From Piscinibacterium candidicorallinum (GTDB taxonomy: Bacteria; Pseudomonadota; Gammaproteobacteria; Burkholderiales; Burkholderiaceae_C), in the NCBI RefSeq assembly GCF_047549485.1, contig NZ_CP180191.1:1-64000 (forward strand): DNA of 64,000 bases. Reading direction: 5' to 3'. The first letter of the stretch is position 1. Every line of letters begins with the position of its first letter. The notes below the pieces were generated by a model. It worked only from the letters and a program-made list of their open reading frames with translations, ran no database searches and was not told the DNA's origin. Positions 1 to 8,726 of this stretch are shown here, piece by piece. A program made the translations under genes and the position numbers.

Positions 1-1527
1 ATGTCGAACACATCTGCATCTGCCAGCCCCTTCGGACTGGCCGGGGGCGAGCTTTCCCCCACGGATTCGGCATCGCACGCCGGTGACCATTTCTGGGCCC
101 GCTGCTGCGAGCGCCTGGGCAATCAGCTCACTCGCGAGCAGTTTGTGGCCTGGGTCAAGCCGATCTCGGCCGGCGCCTATGACGCCGACGCCCGCCGCCT
201 GACCCTGCTGGCGCCGAACCGCGCCAAGGCCGAGCATTTCCGCGGCGAGTACCTGCGTGAAGTACAGAGCTGGACCGAAGAAATCTTTGGCTACCGCGTT
301 GACCTCAATCTCGAGATCGGCAGCCCGGCGGCTGGCTCGGGCATGCCTGTCAGCCCGCCAAGCGGCAATGGCGCCGGCACTGAACACTCGGGCGGCCCAG
401 CGCCACTGGCTGGCCTGCTACACACCGCGGCGGAATCCGCCGTGGCAGCCAACGGCGGCTCGGGCACGTCTGTGCCACCCGCGGGTGCAATGATCGACGT
501 GCAGGAACGCACGCGGGTGAACACCGTGCTGCGCTTTGACAACTTCGTTTCCGGCAAGGCCAATCAGCTGGCACGCGCAGCAGCCCTGCAGGTGGCCGAC
601 AACCCGGGCGTGTCCTACAACCCATTCTTCCTGTATGGCGGCACGGGTCTGGGCAAGACACACCTGATCCACGCGATCGGCAATGCCATGCTGGACGCCA
701 AACCGGACGCCCGCGTGCGTTACATCCATGCCGAGCAGTACGTGGCCGATGTGGTGCGCGCCTACCAGCGCAAGGACTTCGACGCCTTCAAGCGCTACTA
801 CCACTCGCTCGATCTACTGCTGATCGATGACATCCAGTTCTTTGCCGGCAAGGAGCGCACGCAGGAAGAGTTCTTCTATCTGTTCGAAGCGCTCACAGCA
901 GCCAAGAGCCAGATCATCATCACCAGCGACACCTATCCCAAGGAGCTCTCTGATATTGATGAGCGCCTGAAGAGCCGCTTTGACGCCGGACTGACCGTGG
1001 CCATCGAGCCGCCCGAGCTGGAAATGCGCGTGGCCATCCTGCAGCAAAAGGCAGAGGAACTCGGAAAGCTGCTGGAAAGCGAGGTGGCCTTCTTCATCGC
1101 CAAGCACCTGCGCAGCAATGTGCGCGAGCTCGAGGGTGCGCTGAAGAAGGTCGTGGCCTACTGCGAGTTCCACCGCAAGACCATCACCCTGGACACCGCC
1201 AAGGACGCGCTACGCGACCTACTGCAGGTGTCCCGCGGCCAGATCTCGATCGAAGTCATCCAGAAGACCGTGGCCGACTATTACAAGATCAAGGTGGCCG
1301 ACATGTACTCCAAGCGCCGCCCAGCCAACATTGCTGTGCCGCGCCAGGTAGCCATGTATCTGGCCAAGGAACTGACGCAGAAGAGCCTGCCGGAGATCGG
1401 CGAACTCTTTGGCGGCCGCGACCACACCACCGTGCTGCACGCCGTGCGCAAGATAGGCACCGAACGCGGCAAGGACGTGCAGCTGAACCACACCCTGCAT
1501 GTGCTGGAGCAGACCCTCAAGAGCTGA
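1..1527 (+). CDS. dnaA: Chromosomal replication initiator protein DnaA
   Basis: This is the ATP-dependent initiator that binds 9-bp DnaA boxes and melts oriC. Domain I lies at about residues 28-100. A low-complexity Gly/Ala/Pro linker (about 105-170) follows. The AAA+ domain has Walker A GGTGLGKT at 213-220 and Walker B LLLIDD at 272-277. The C-terminal DNA-binding domain carries the signature GGRDHTTVLHA from 471. The length of 508 aa is normal for betaproteobacteria, where the linker varies. The window begins on its ATG, so promoter and ribosome site are not visible. It is followed by oriC and dnaN, the classical order. Confidence 0.98.
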   Translation: MSNTSASASPFGLAGGELSPTDSASHAGDHFWARCCERLGNQLTREQFVAWVKPISAGAYDADARRLTLLAPNRAKAEHFRGEYLREVQSWTEEIFGYRVDLNLEIGSPAAGSGMPVSPPSGNGAGTEHSGGPAPLAGLLHTAAESAVAANGGSGTSVPPAGAMIDVQERTRVNTVLRFDNFVSGKANQLARAAALQVADNPGVSYNPFFLYGGTGLGKTHLIHAIGNAMLDAKPDARVRYIHAEQYVADVVRAYQRKDFDAFKRYYHSLDLLLIDDIQFFAGKERTQEEFFYLFEALTAAKSQIIITSDTYPKELSDIDERLKSRFDAGLTVAIEPPELEMRVAILQQKAEELGKLLESEVAFFIAKHLRSNVRELEGALKKVVAYCEFHRKTITLDTAKDALRDLLQVSRGQISIEVIQKTVADYYKIKVADMYSKRRPANIAVPRQVAMYLAKELTQKSLPEIGELFGGRDHTTVLHAVRKIGTERGKDVQLNHTLHVLEQTLKS

Positions 1528-1997
1528 GACGCGCGGCCGGTACGCATCATCCGCGGAGGTGCGAGCAGGCACTCACTACCGCTTTTCCCGCTTGTCCAGA
1601 CTTGATCTTCAAATTCTTGTCCTGTAACGCCGGCGCAAGCTACCGAGACAACAGCGGCTTCGCGCGCTCCGATTCAGACCGCGCTTTCCCGACACCGAGC
1701 CCGAACCGCATCCGCACCCCGATCGCTCGCCAAAATCCCCGTTTTCAACCCCGCTCAAGTTGCTTCAAAACCCAATGTTCGGTACTGTGGACAAGCGAGT
1801 ACAACGCCGTTGGCAGAATGTGGATAACTCGTGTCTTGCGGCAAACGCAGGAAGTTATCCACATTTCGTGCGCGGCCCTGTACTTCCTTATTCACAGGCA
1901 AAACAAGAGGCTAACTCGTTGATCTGCAAGGCATTTTTGCCTTGTCCACAGACGAGCCCTGTACTTGTTACCTATTACCAACAATAAGGAAAGACTT
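1528..1997. other. oriC: Chromosomal replication origin (oriC) region
   Basis: This non-coding stretch between dnaA and dnaN holds five 9-mers matching or nearly matching TTATCCACA. They lie at 1786-1794 (minus, one mismatch), 1819-1827 (minus, perfect), 1855-1863 (plus, perfect), 1888-1896 (plus, TTATTCACA) and 1942-1950 (plus, TTGTCCACA). The two left boxes point left and the three right boxes point right. The four leftmost boxes are spaced 33, 36 and 33 bp. The stretch 1951-1995 next to dnaN is much more AT-rich than its surroundings and is the best candidate for the unwinding element. Position and box clustering make this the origin; function is inferred. Confidence 0.93.
1581..1628 (+). 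repeat. Degenerate copy of the GCTTTCCGCTTGTCC intergenic repeat
   Basis: The head reads GCTTTTCCCGCTTGTCC, one inserted base away from the family head, and the downstream TTCAAATTCTTG is only loosely similar to the body of better copies. It lies between the dnaA stop codon and the DnaA boxes. The match is weak beyond the head, so membership is tentative. Confidence 0.4.
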
Positions 1998-3104
1998 ATG
2001 CAATTGGTCAAAGCCAGCCGCGACGCCCTCCTCAAGCCGCTGTCGACCGTCTCCGGCATCGTCGAGCGCCGCCACACGCTGCCCATCCTGGCCAACCTGC
2101 TGATGAAGAAGACCGGCGAGTCCGTCTCCTTCCTGGCCACCGACATCGAGATCCAGATCACCACGGCCGGCGAATTCGGCGTGGGCAAGGACGATGTCGC
2201 CACCACGGTCAATGCCCGCAAGCTGCTGGACATCCTGCGCGCCCTGCCCGAATCCGGCGAAGTCACGCTGTCCCACGCCAGCAAGAAGCTCACGATCCAG
2301 TCCGGCAAGAGCCGCTTTTCGCTCGCCACCCTGGACGCCGCCGAATTTCCGACCGTGGCCCAGCCCGAAGCCTGGGGCGCGCAGTTCAGCCTGACGCAGA
2401 AGGCGCTGAAGCACCTGATCTCGATGGTGCACTTCGCCATGGCGCAACAGGACATTCGCTACTACCTCAACGGCCTGCTCTTCGTCACGGACGGCAACTA
2501 CGTCAAGGCCGTGGCCACCGATGGCCATCGCCTGGCCTTCTGCCAGACCAAGGTGGACGCCAGCCTGCCCAAGCACGAGGTCATCATCCCGCGCAAGACG
2601 GTCATGGAACTGCTGCGCCTGATGGATGAGTCCGAAGACCCGGTGGCCATTGCCGTGGCCAATAATCAGATCAAGTTCAACTTCGGCAATATCGAGCTCA
2701 TCAGCAAGCTCGTGGAAGGCAAGTTCCCGGACTACACCCGCGTCGTGCCTCAGGGCTACACCAAGCTCTTCACCGTGGACCGCGGCCTGATCCAAGGCGC
2801 CCTGCAGCGCGCCGCCATCCTGACCAGCGACAAGTTCAAGGGCGTGCGCTGGGCCGTGGCCGACAACCTGCTCAAGATCAATTCAACCAACGCCGACCAG
2901 GAAGAAGCCTTCGAGGAGCTCGACATCGACTGGCCGCACGGCGGCGTGGAGATCGGCTTCAACGTCAGCTACCTCCTGGACGTGCTGGGCAACCTGAAGG
3001 TGCCGGCCATCCAGATCGGGCTGAACGACCCCAATGCCAGCGCACTGATCACCCTGCCCGATAATGGCGACTTCAAGTACGTCGTGATGCCGATGCGAAT
3101 CTGA
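1998..3104 (+). CDS. dnaN: DNA polymerase III beta subunit (sliding clamp)
   Basis: This is the ring-shaped processivity clamp of the replicative polymerase. At 368 aa it has the family length, and it starts with MQLVKASRDALLKPLSTVSG and ends in VMPMRI, as beta clamps do. An upstream in-frame ATG at 1965 would add 11 residues. I chose 1998 because AAGGAAAG sits just upstream and the family starts at MQLV. It lies directly after oriC and 171 bp before gyrB, with a hairpin terminator between them. Confidence 0.97.
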   Translation: MQLVKASRDALLKPLSTVSGIVERRHTLPILANLLMKKTGESVSFLATDIEIQITTAGEFGVGKDDVATTVNARKLLDILRALPESGEVTLSHASKKLTIQSGKSRFSLATLDAAEFPTVAQPEAWGAQFSLTQKALKHLISMVHFAMAQQDIRYYLNGLLFVTDGNYVKAVATDGHRLAFCQTKVDASLPKHEVIIPRKTVMELLRLMDESEDPVAIAVANNQIKFNFGNIELISKLVEGKFPDYTRVVPQGYTKLFTVDRGLIQGALQRAAILTSDKFKGVRWAVADNLLKINSTNADQEEAFEELDIDWPHGGVEIGFNVSYLLDVLGNLKVPAIQIGLNDPNASALITLPDNGDFKYVVMPMRI

Positions 3105-3120
3105 TCACCACAAAGACCGG

Positions 3121-3193
3121 GCCCTGCATTCACCTTGCAGGGCGCCAGCCAAAGGGGCCACGTTGAAGCCAGCGTCGCCCCTTCGGCGTTTTT
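3121..3193 (+). terminator. Two hairpins downstream of dnaN, second with T-tract
   Basis: The first inverted repeat is GCCCTGCA (3121-3128) with TGCAGGGC (3136-3143). A second pairs AAGGGGC (3152-3158) with GCCCCTT (3177-3183) and is followed by GGCGTTTTTATT. The second looks like an intrinsic terminator separating dnaN from gyrB. Confidence 0.6.
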
Positions 3194-3275
3194 ATTCAGC
3201 CCCGGAAAAGCGTTGTCAGTTCACATTTCCCCGGCTGTAAACGTGCAAACCCAGCACGCGATTGAGTAGAAAAGC

Positions 3276-5795
3276 ATGTCCGAACCCATCGAAAACACCG
3301 CGCCCGAAAACACCCCGAAGCCTGTGCCCACTGGCAACGCAGAGGACTACGGCGCCAGCTCGATCCAGATCCTGGAAGGCCTGGAGGCCGTGCGCAAGCG
3401 CCCCGGCATGTACATCGGCGACACCTCGGACGGCACCGGCCTGCACCACCTGGTGTTTGAAGTGCTGGACAACTCGATCGACGAAGCCCTGGCCGGCTTC
3501 TGCACCGAGATCACGGTCACCATCCACAGTGACAACAGCATCAGCGTCATCGACAACGGCCGCGGCATTCCCACCGGCATCAAGTTCGACGACAAGCACG
3601 AACCCCGCCGCAGCGCCGCAGAAATCGCGCTGACCGAATTGCATGCCGGCGGCAAGTTCAACCAGAACAGCTACAAGGTCTCCGGCGGTCTGCACGGCGT
3701 GGGCGTGAGCTGCGTGAACGCGCTCTCCAAGTTCCTGCGCCTGACCGTGCGCCGCGATGGCCATGTGCACTACATCGAATTCGCCAAGGGCGCGGTGCAG
3801 AACCGTCTGCTTGAGCAGCGCGAAGGCGTCGAAGTTTCGCCCATGAAGATCATCGGCGACACCGACAAGCGTGGCACCGAGGTGCACTTCCTGCCCGACG
3901 AGGAGATCTTCACGAATGTGGAGTTCCACTACGAGGTGCTGGCCAAGCGCATCCGTGAGCTGAGCTTCCTGAACAATGGCGTGGCCATCAAGCTGGTGGA
4001 CCAGCGCACCGGCAAGGAAGAAGACTTTGCCTTTGCCGGCGGTGTGCAGGGCTTTGTGCAGTACATCAACAAGGCCAAGAGCGTGCTGCACCCCAACATC
4101 TTCCACGCCGTGGGCGAGAAGCAGGCCGAGAACGGCCTGACCATCGGTGTGGAAGTCGCCATGCAGTGGAACGACGGCTTCAACGAATCCGTGCTCTGCT
4201 ACACCAACAACATCCCCCAGCGCGACGGCGGCACCCACCTCACCGGCTTGCGCGCAGCGATGACCCGAGTCATCAACAAGTACATCGAGGAAAACGAGCT
4301 CGCCAAGAAGGCCAAGGTCGAGACCAGCGGTGACGACATGCGCGAAGGCCTGACCTGCGTGCTCTCCGTCAAGGTGCCCGAGCCCAAGTTCTCCAGCCAG
4401 ACCAAGGACAAGCTCGTCAGCTCCGAGGTGCGCCTGCCCGTGGAAGACATCGTCTCCAAGGCCCTGACCGACTTCCTGCTCGAAAAACCCAACGACGCCA
4501 AGATCATCTGCAGCAAGATCGTCGAAGCCGCCCGCGCGCGCGAAGCCGCCCGCAAGGCCCGCGAGATGACGCGCCGCAAGGGCGTACTGGAAGGCGCCGG
4601 CTTGCCCGGCAAGCTGGCCGACTGCCAGGAAAAAGACCCCGCCCTGTGCGAGCTCTACATCGTCGAGGGTGACTCCGCCGGCGGCTCCGCCAAGCAGGGC
4701 CGCGACCGGAAATTCCAGGCCATCCTGCCCCTGCGCGGCAAGGTGCTCAACGTGGAGAAGGCGCGCTTCGACAAGCTCATCACCAGCGAGCAGATCACCA
4801 CCCTGATCACCGCGCTGGGCACCAGCATCGGGCCCGACTTCAACATCGACAAGCTGCGCTACCACCGCATCATCATCATGACCGATGCCGACGTGGACGG
4901 CGCGCACATCCGCACCCTGCTGCTCACCCTGTTCTACCGGCAGATGACGCAGATCGTCGAGCGCGGCCACGTCTACATCGCCCAGCCGCCGCTCTACAAG
5001 GTCAAGGCCGGCAAGGAAGAGCGCTACCTCAAGGACGACACCGAGGAAGCCAGCTACATGATGCAGCTGGCCCTGCGCGACGCACAGCTCATCCCGCGCG
5101 CGGGCGCCACGCCCATCAGCGGTGAAGCCCTGGGCGAGCTCGCCCGCCAGAACGTGCTGGCCGAAGCCGTGCTCAACCGCCTCTCACGCATCATTGACGA
5201 GCGTGCCCTGCAGGCCATTGCCGAAGGCGTGGAGCTCAAGCTCGATTCCGCTGACGAGGCCCAGGCCTCCGCCGCCGCCCTGCAGGCGGCTCTCGGCAAC
5301 GGCACCGTGCATGTGTACGCCAAGACGGACGAGAAGACCGACAAGCCCTACCTAGCCATCCACCGCGCCATTCACGGCAACACCAAGATCACCCTGATCG
5401 ACCAGGACTTTGTGCACGGTGCGGACTACGGCATCCTCGTGCACGCCGCCAAGACCTTCAAGGGCCTGGTGGGCGAGGGCGCCGTCATCCTGCGTGGCGA
5501 AGGCGACAAGCGCCGCGAGATCCCGATCGACGACTTCCGCAGCGCCATGCGCTGGCTGCTGTCCGAGGCCGAGCGCGGCATCAGCAAGCAGCGCTACAAG
5601 GGCCTGGGCGAAATGAACCCCGAGCAGCTCTGGGAAACCACCATGGACCCCACCGTGCGCCGCCTGCTCAAGGTCCAGATCGAAGACGCCATCTCCGCCG
5701 ACGGCATCTTCACCACGCTCATGGGCGACGAAGTCGAACCCCGCCGCGCGTTCATCGAGAGCAACGCGCTGTATGCGTCGAATATCGACGTGTGA
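3276..5795 (+). CDS. gyrB: DNA gyrase subunit B
   Basis: This is the ATPase/TOPRIM subunit of gyrase, which introduces negative supercoils with GyrA. The N-terminal GHKL ATPase shows the GMYIGDTSDGTGLHHL region and the HGVG loop. The TOPRIM motif EGDSAGG is at 464-470 and DADVDGAHIRTL lies further on. The C-terminal QRYKGLGEMN is at 772 onward. At 839 aa it includes the family's insertion after the TOPRIM core and appears complete. The start at 3276 gives MSEPIEN; the ribosome site (GAGTAGAAAAG) is weak. Confidence 0.97.
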   Translation: MSEPIENTAPENTPKPVPTGNAEDYGASSIQILEGLEAVRKRPGMYIGDTSDGTGLHHLVFEVLDNSIDEALAGFCTEITVTIHSDNSISVIDNGRGIPTGIKFDDKHEPRRSAAEIALTELHAGGKFNQNSYKVSGGLHGVGVSCVNALSKFLRLTVRRDGHVHYIEFAKGAVQNRLLEQREGVEVSPMKIIGDTDKRGTEVHFLPDEEIFTNVEFHYEVLAKRIRELSFLNNGVAIKLVDQRTGKEEDFAFAGGVQGFVQYINKAKSVLHPNIFHAVGEKQAENGLTIGVEVAMQWNDGFNESVLCYTNNIPQRDGGTHLTGLRAAMTRVINKYIEENELAKKAKVETSGDDMREGLTCVLSVKVPEPKFSSQTKDKLVSSEVRLPVEDIVSKALTDFLLEKPNDAKIICSKIVEAARAREAARKAREMTRRKGVLEGAGLPGKLADCQEKDPALCELYIVEGDSAGGSAKQGRDRKFQAILPLRGKVLNVEKARFDKLITSEQITTLITALGTSIGPDFNIDKLRYHRIIIMTDADVDGAHIRTLLLTLFYRQMTQIVERGHVYIAQPPLYKVKAGKEERYLKDDTEEASYMMQLALRDAQLIPRAGATPISGEALGELARQNVLAEAVLNRLSRIIDERALQAIAEGVELKLDSADEAQASAAALQAALGNGTVHVYAKTDEKTDKPYLAIHRAIHGNTKITLIDQDFVHGADYGILVHAAKTFKGLVGEGAVILRGEGDKRREIPIDDFRSAMRWLLSEAERGISKQRYKGLGEMNPEQLWETTMDPTVRRLLKVQIEDAISADGIFTTLMGDEVEPRRAFIESNALYASNIDV

Positions 5796-5807
5796 GGCAA
5801 GTGGTGA

Positions 5808-6650
5808 GTGGCTGCTGAGCGCGATTGGAGTCGCCTAGAGGTAGAGGCCATCGTTGCCGACTACCTCAACATGCTGGCCTTGGAGCTAGCGGGTCAGACC
5901 TACAGCAAAGCGGCGCGCAGGCGCCAGCTGATGGCTAAGCTGACCCAGCGCTCAGAGGGGTCCATAGAGTTCAAGCACGCGAACATCAGCGCTGCGCTCA
6001 TTGAACTTGGCTACCCCTACATCTCTGGCTACAAGCCAAGAAACAACTTCCAACAGCTCGTGCTCGACGTTCTTGCTGCGCAGCTGAGCGATCGACGTGA
6101 CATTGATGCGCTTGCGCTTGACGCAGTTGCACGCCCAGCGGCGAATGCACCGTTGGAAGATTTCTCGGATGTTCTACGAGAGCCCCCTCGTGCTGAGCAT
6201 CCACATCAGGTACGAGAGCCACGGCCTGAATATGCAGTGAAGCGCGACTACCTTCAGCGCGAGTCGCAGAACGCGTCTCTAGGGCTTGCTGGCGAGGAAT
6301 ACGTCCTGCGGTTCGAATCTTGGCGGTTATGGAAAGCCGGCGCGAAGCATCTGGCCGATCGCGTGGAGCACATTGCTCAGACAAGAGGCGATGGTCTTGG
6401 CTATGACGTACTTTCGTTTGAGCCAGACGGTCGGGAAAAGCTCATCGAAGTCAAAACCACGACCTTTGGGGCGCTTACACCGTTCTACGTTTCTGCCAAC
6501 GAGGTTCGTGTTTCAGAAGCTCGGAAAGAAGACTTCCATCTCTATCGCGTTTTTGAGTTCAGGAAGAAGCCTCAGGTGTTCGACCTGCCAGGCCCGATTG
6601 CCAAGCACGTCGCACTCGATCCGGTGAGCTTCGTGGCTCGATTCGGCTGA
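5808..6650 (+). CDS. DUF3883 domain protein, PD-(D/E)XK nuclease-like
   Basis: This 280-aa protein starts at GTG 13 bp after gyrB. The N-terminal half (1-90) is a conserved module, with NISAALIELG and GYKPRNNFQQL. The C-terminal half matches DUF3883, known from the plant NO VEIN protein and from restriction and defence contexts. It shows GEEY (162-165), GYD ending at D200 and IEVKTT with E214 and K216, a spacing typical of PD-(D/E)XK nucleases. Its DNA is visibly less GC-rich than gyrB and it overlaps the next start by one base. A host-defence or repair nuclease role is inference; no partner methylase or helicase is nearby. Confidence 0.75.
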   Translation: MAAERDWSRLEVEAIVADYLNMLALELAGQTYSKAARRRQLMAKLTQRSEGSIEFKHANISAALIELGYPYISGYKPRNNFQQLVLDVLAAQLSDRRDIDALALDAVARPAANAPLEDFSDVLREPPRAEHPHQVREPRPEYAVKRDYLQRESQNASLGLAGEEYVLRFESWRLWKAGAKHLADRVEHIAQTRGDGLGYDVLSFEPDGREKLIEVKTTTFGALTPFYVSANEVRVSEARKEDFHLYRVFEFRKKPQVFDLPGPIAKHVALDPVSFVARFG

Positions 6651-7174
6651 TGTCTGAATTGAGAGAGCTCATCTACCGCGGCCAGCCCTCAAGCGGCCTG
6701 TTGCATGACATCTACATCCGCCCTGCCCGCGGCACCCCTGCCCAGTCCCTCCAAGAAGCCCTCGCCATCGAAGGCCGTGGGCTGTTTGGTGATCGCAGCG
6801 CCAACAAGGCCAGCCGCGCGCCCGGCGGCGGCAAGCGGCAGGTCACGCTGATTCAGGCGGAGCATCTGCCGCTGATTGCGGCCTGGTTGGGCAAGCGCTC
6901 GATCGACCCCGCCCTGCTGCGCCGCAATCTGGTGGTGAGCGGCCTGAACCTGATCGGCGCGCGCTCGCCCTTCCCGGACCAGCGCCTCCTGCTGCGTGTG
7001 GGCGAGGAGGTGGTGCTGGAACTCACCGGCCCCTGCGACCCCTGCAGCAAGATGGAAGCGGTGCTAGGCCCCGGCGGCTACAACGCCATGCGCGGCCATG
7101 GCGGCATGACGGCGCGGGTGCTGCAGGGCGGCACGCTGCGCGTGGCGGATGAGGTGCGGGTGGTGGGCGGCTGA
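6650..7174 (+). CDS. MOSC domain-containing protein
   Basis: This is a 174-aa stand-alone MOSC (molybdenum cofactor sulfurase C-terminal) protein, the YiiM/MOSC class that handles Mo-cofactor-bound sulfur. The diagnostic stretch is GPCDPCSKME with two Cys near residue 127, followed by GHGGMTARVLQGG. The start codon shares one base with the upstream stop (TGATG), so it may be translationally coupled to the DUF3883 gene. The substrate is unknown. Confidence 0.85.
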   Translation: MSELRELIYRGQPSSGLLHDIYIRPARGTPAQSLQEALAIEGRGLFGDRSANKASRAPGGGKRQVTLIQAEHLPLIAAWLGKRSIDPALLRRNLVVSGLNLIGARSPFPDQRLLLRVGEEVVLELTGPCDPCSKMEAVLGPGGYNAMRGHGGMTARVLQGGTLRVADEVRVVGG

Positions 7175-7220
7175 CTGCCGCTCTGCGCATCGTTGCTCGG
7201 TGGGCTGGGCGGGTCTGAAG

Positions 7221-7277
7221 CGGCTTCTCGCTTGTCCCAAGCCATTCTTCATGCAATTTGGCCTGAAGAAGCGCACC
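7221..7277 (+). repeat. Intergenic repeat copy A (left arm of inverted pair)
   Basis: It begins CGGCTTCTCGCTTGTCCC and continues through ATTTGGCCTGAAGAAGCGCA, matching other copies of the family along its length. With copy B on the opposite strand it forms an inverted pair in the gap between the MOSC and nitroreductase genes. Confidence 0.75.
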
Positions 7278-7302
7278 AGTCCTTGATCGAACAATGAAGA
7301 AG

Positions 7303-7367
7303 TGCATCCCATGCGCCTCTTCAGGCCAAAATGGCTGGAAACGCCCGCCAGACAAGCGGAGAAGGCC
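7303..7367 (-). repeat. Intergenic repeat copy B (right arm of inverted pair)
   Basis: Read on the minus strand it begins GGCCTTCTCCGCTTGTCT and continues with CAGCCATTTTGGCCTGAAG and GCGCATGGGATGC. It faces copy A about 25 bp away. The remainder of the 329-bp gap holds one more hairpin (CGTGTTCA 7385-7392 with TGAACACG 7400-7407) and nothing that looks coding. Confidence 0.8.
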
Positions 7368-7503
7368 GTTGTTCAGTTTCTGGTCGTGTTCACTTTTCCT
7401 GAACACGCGGAAAAATTGAACGGCACCGCCGACGTCCACCCACAACCCGCTGCGCCCGCAGCTCGACCGCCATCAGGCCTGCAACGCTGGACCGCACCTA
7501 CCC

Positions 7504-8301
7504 ATGACCCCCACCACCCCGCCCCTGCCCCAACTCCTCGCCACCCACCGCTCCATCCGCAGCTTCAAGCCGCAGCCCATCGACGCCGATCTCATTGCGG
7601 AGGTGCTGGGCGAGGCGGTGGCGGGTGGGTCGTCCTCGGGCAACCTGAACAGCTTCTCGATGGTGCTGACGCAGGACGAGGCGCGCAAGCGGCGGCTCTA
7701 TGAGCTGCACTTCGAGCAGGAGATGGTGCTGCAGGCGCCGCTGGTGGTGACCTTCTGCGCGGACTTTCATCGCACGCGGCGCTGGCTGGCGCGCCGCGGT
7801 GCGCGGGACAACTTCAACAACCTCATCGGCTGGCACGTGGCGGCCTTCGACGCGATGATCGTGGCGCAGAACGCCTGCCTGGGCTTCGAGGCGCGCGGCC
7901 TGGGCATCTGCTACATGGGCACCACGCTCCACTCGATGCAGGCGATTGCGGACTTTCTGGAGCTGCCGCCCACCTGCCTGCCGGTAACGAGCATCGTGGT
8001 CGGCCACCCGGCCGAAGACCCGCCCAAGCGCGACCGCCTGCCGCTGCAAGCCTTCATCCATCACGAGCGCTATCAGGACCCTGCCGACGCCGAGCTGGAC
8101 GCGATCTACGCCGACCGCGAGGTGAAGGGCTGGGCGCGCTACATGAGCATGCCGCGCCTGAAGGCGCTGGCCGAGCAGGAGGGCATCACCAGCCTGGCGC
8201 AGTTCTATACCAGCAAGGTGAAGTACGACCCGGACACCTTTGCCAAGGACAGCGCCGCGCTGCGCGAGACGCTGAAGGCGCGGGGGTTTCTGCAGGAGTG
8301 A
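7504..8301 (+). CDS. Nitroreductase family / NfsA-like oxidoreductase
   Basis: This 265-aa protein has the FMN-dependent nitroreductase fold of the NfsA/Frp type. It shows the N-terminal HRSIRSFKPQPI flavin-phosphate motif (about 15-26), SSSGNLNSFS near 44-53, GLGICYMGTTL near 137 and VVGHPAEDPPKRDRLPL near 167. It likely reduces nitro compounds, quinones or flavins with NAD(P)H. It stands alone between two repeat-rich gaps. No ribosome site is obvious before the ATG. Confidence 0.88.
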   Translation: MTPTTPPLPQLLATHRSIRSFKPQPIDADLIAEVLGEAVAGGSSSGNLNSFSMVLTQDEARKRRLYELHFEQEMVLQAPLVVTFCADFHRTRRWLARRGARDNFNNLIGWHVAAFDAMIVAQNACLGFEARGLGICYMGTTLHSMQAIADFLELPPTCLPVTSIVVGHPAEDPPKRDRLPLQAFIHHERYQDPADAELDAIYADREVKGWARYMSMPRLKALAEQEGITSLAQFYTSKVKYDPDTFAKDSAALRETLKARGFLQE

Positions 8302-8357
8302 AGGGGCGCCGGTGTGTGGCGATGCGCTTGGCGCGGCAGCCACGAGTGAGTGCAAAG

Positions 8358-8420
8358 CGCGTTCCGCTTGTCTGGCGGGCTTCTTCAGCCATGTTGGTCG
8401 GAAGATGCGCATGAATTGGA
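8358..8420 (+). repeat. Intergenic repeat copy C1 (left arm of inverted pair)
   Basis: It begins GCGTTCCGCTTGTCTGGCGG, followed by TTCTTCAGCCATGTTGG and GCGCATGAATTGG, which align with copies B and F. It is paired head-out with C2 in the 425-bp gap after the nitroreductase gene. Confidence 0.8.
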
Positions 8421-8437
8421 CTTTTCCATAGCGACGC

Positions 8438-8500
8438 CCAGTACCGAAGCGGCTTTCCAGACTAAACAGACTGAAAACCCGCGCCAGACAAGCGGACAGT
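8438..8500 (-). repeat. Intergenic repeat copy C2 (right arm of inverted pair)
   Basis: On the minus strand it reads ACTGTCCGCTTGTCTGGCGC, then TTTTCAGTCTG and GTCTGGAAAGCCGC. Together with C1 it makes a second inverted pair. The rest of the gap to 8726 contains a GC-rich stretch resembling part of the 59263-59470 tandem repeat, and a sigma-28-like box. Confidence 0.75.
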
Positions 8501-8712
8501 GGCGCAACGGGGCTCGCGCGGGCAGGCGCTCGCCGTTGATCCGGGGTCCAGCAGTGCTGGCCCTTGCCCGGTTTCACCTCCTCAGGCGGCGCTGGGCATG
8601 CCCGGCGACACCCTGCCTTCAACAGCAGACATGCGGACAGGCCTTCGCAGCGCCTGCTGGATCAAACCGGCGATAACCGCGCGGCAACTTCAGCTCAGGC
8701 CGCGCCCGCGCT

Positions 8713-8720
8713 GCCGATAA
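8713..8720 (+). promoter_or_regulatory. Sigma-28 (FliA)-type -10 element
   Basis: GCCGATAA is an exact match to the FliA -10 consensus, 6 bp before the start codon of the flagellar-rod-like gene. The -35 position 15 bp upstream reads CTCA, a poor match to TAAA. Transcription would begin at about the ATG, implying a leaderless mRNA. It is supported mainly by the fit with the flagellar gene. Confidence 0.45.
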
Positions 8721-8726
8721 CCGGGC

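Noticed and set aside
3216..4970. 584-codon minus-strand frame opposite gyrB
   Set aside because: Codon composition mirrors gyrB, the translation is Gly/His/Val-rich with no domain, and gyrB is certain.
7221..8500. Repeated palindromes considered as a CRISPR array or attachment sites
   Set aside because: Spacing is irregular, orientation alternates, copies are dispersed, and there are no cas or integrase genes.
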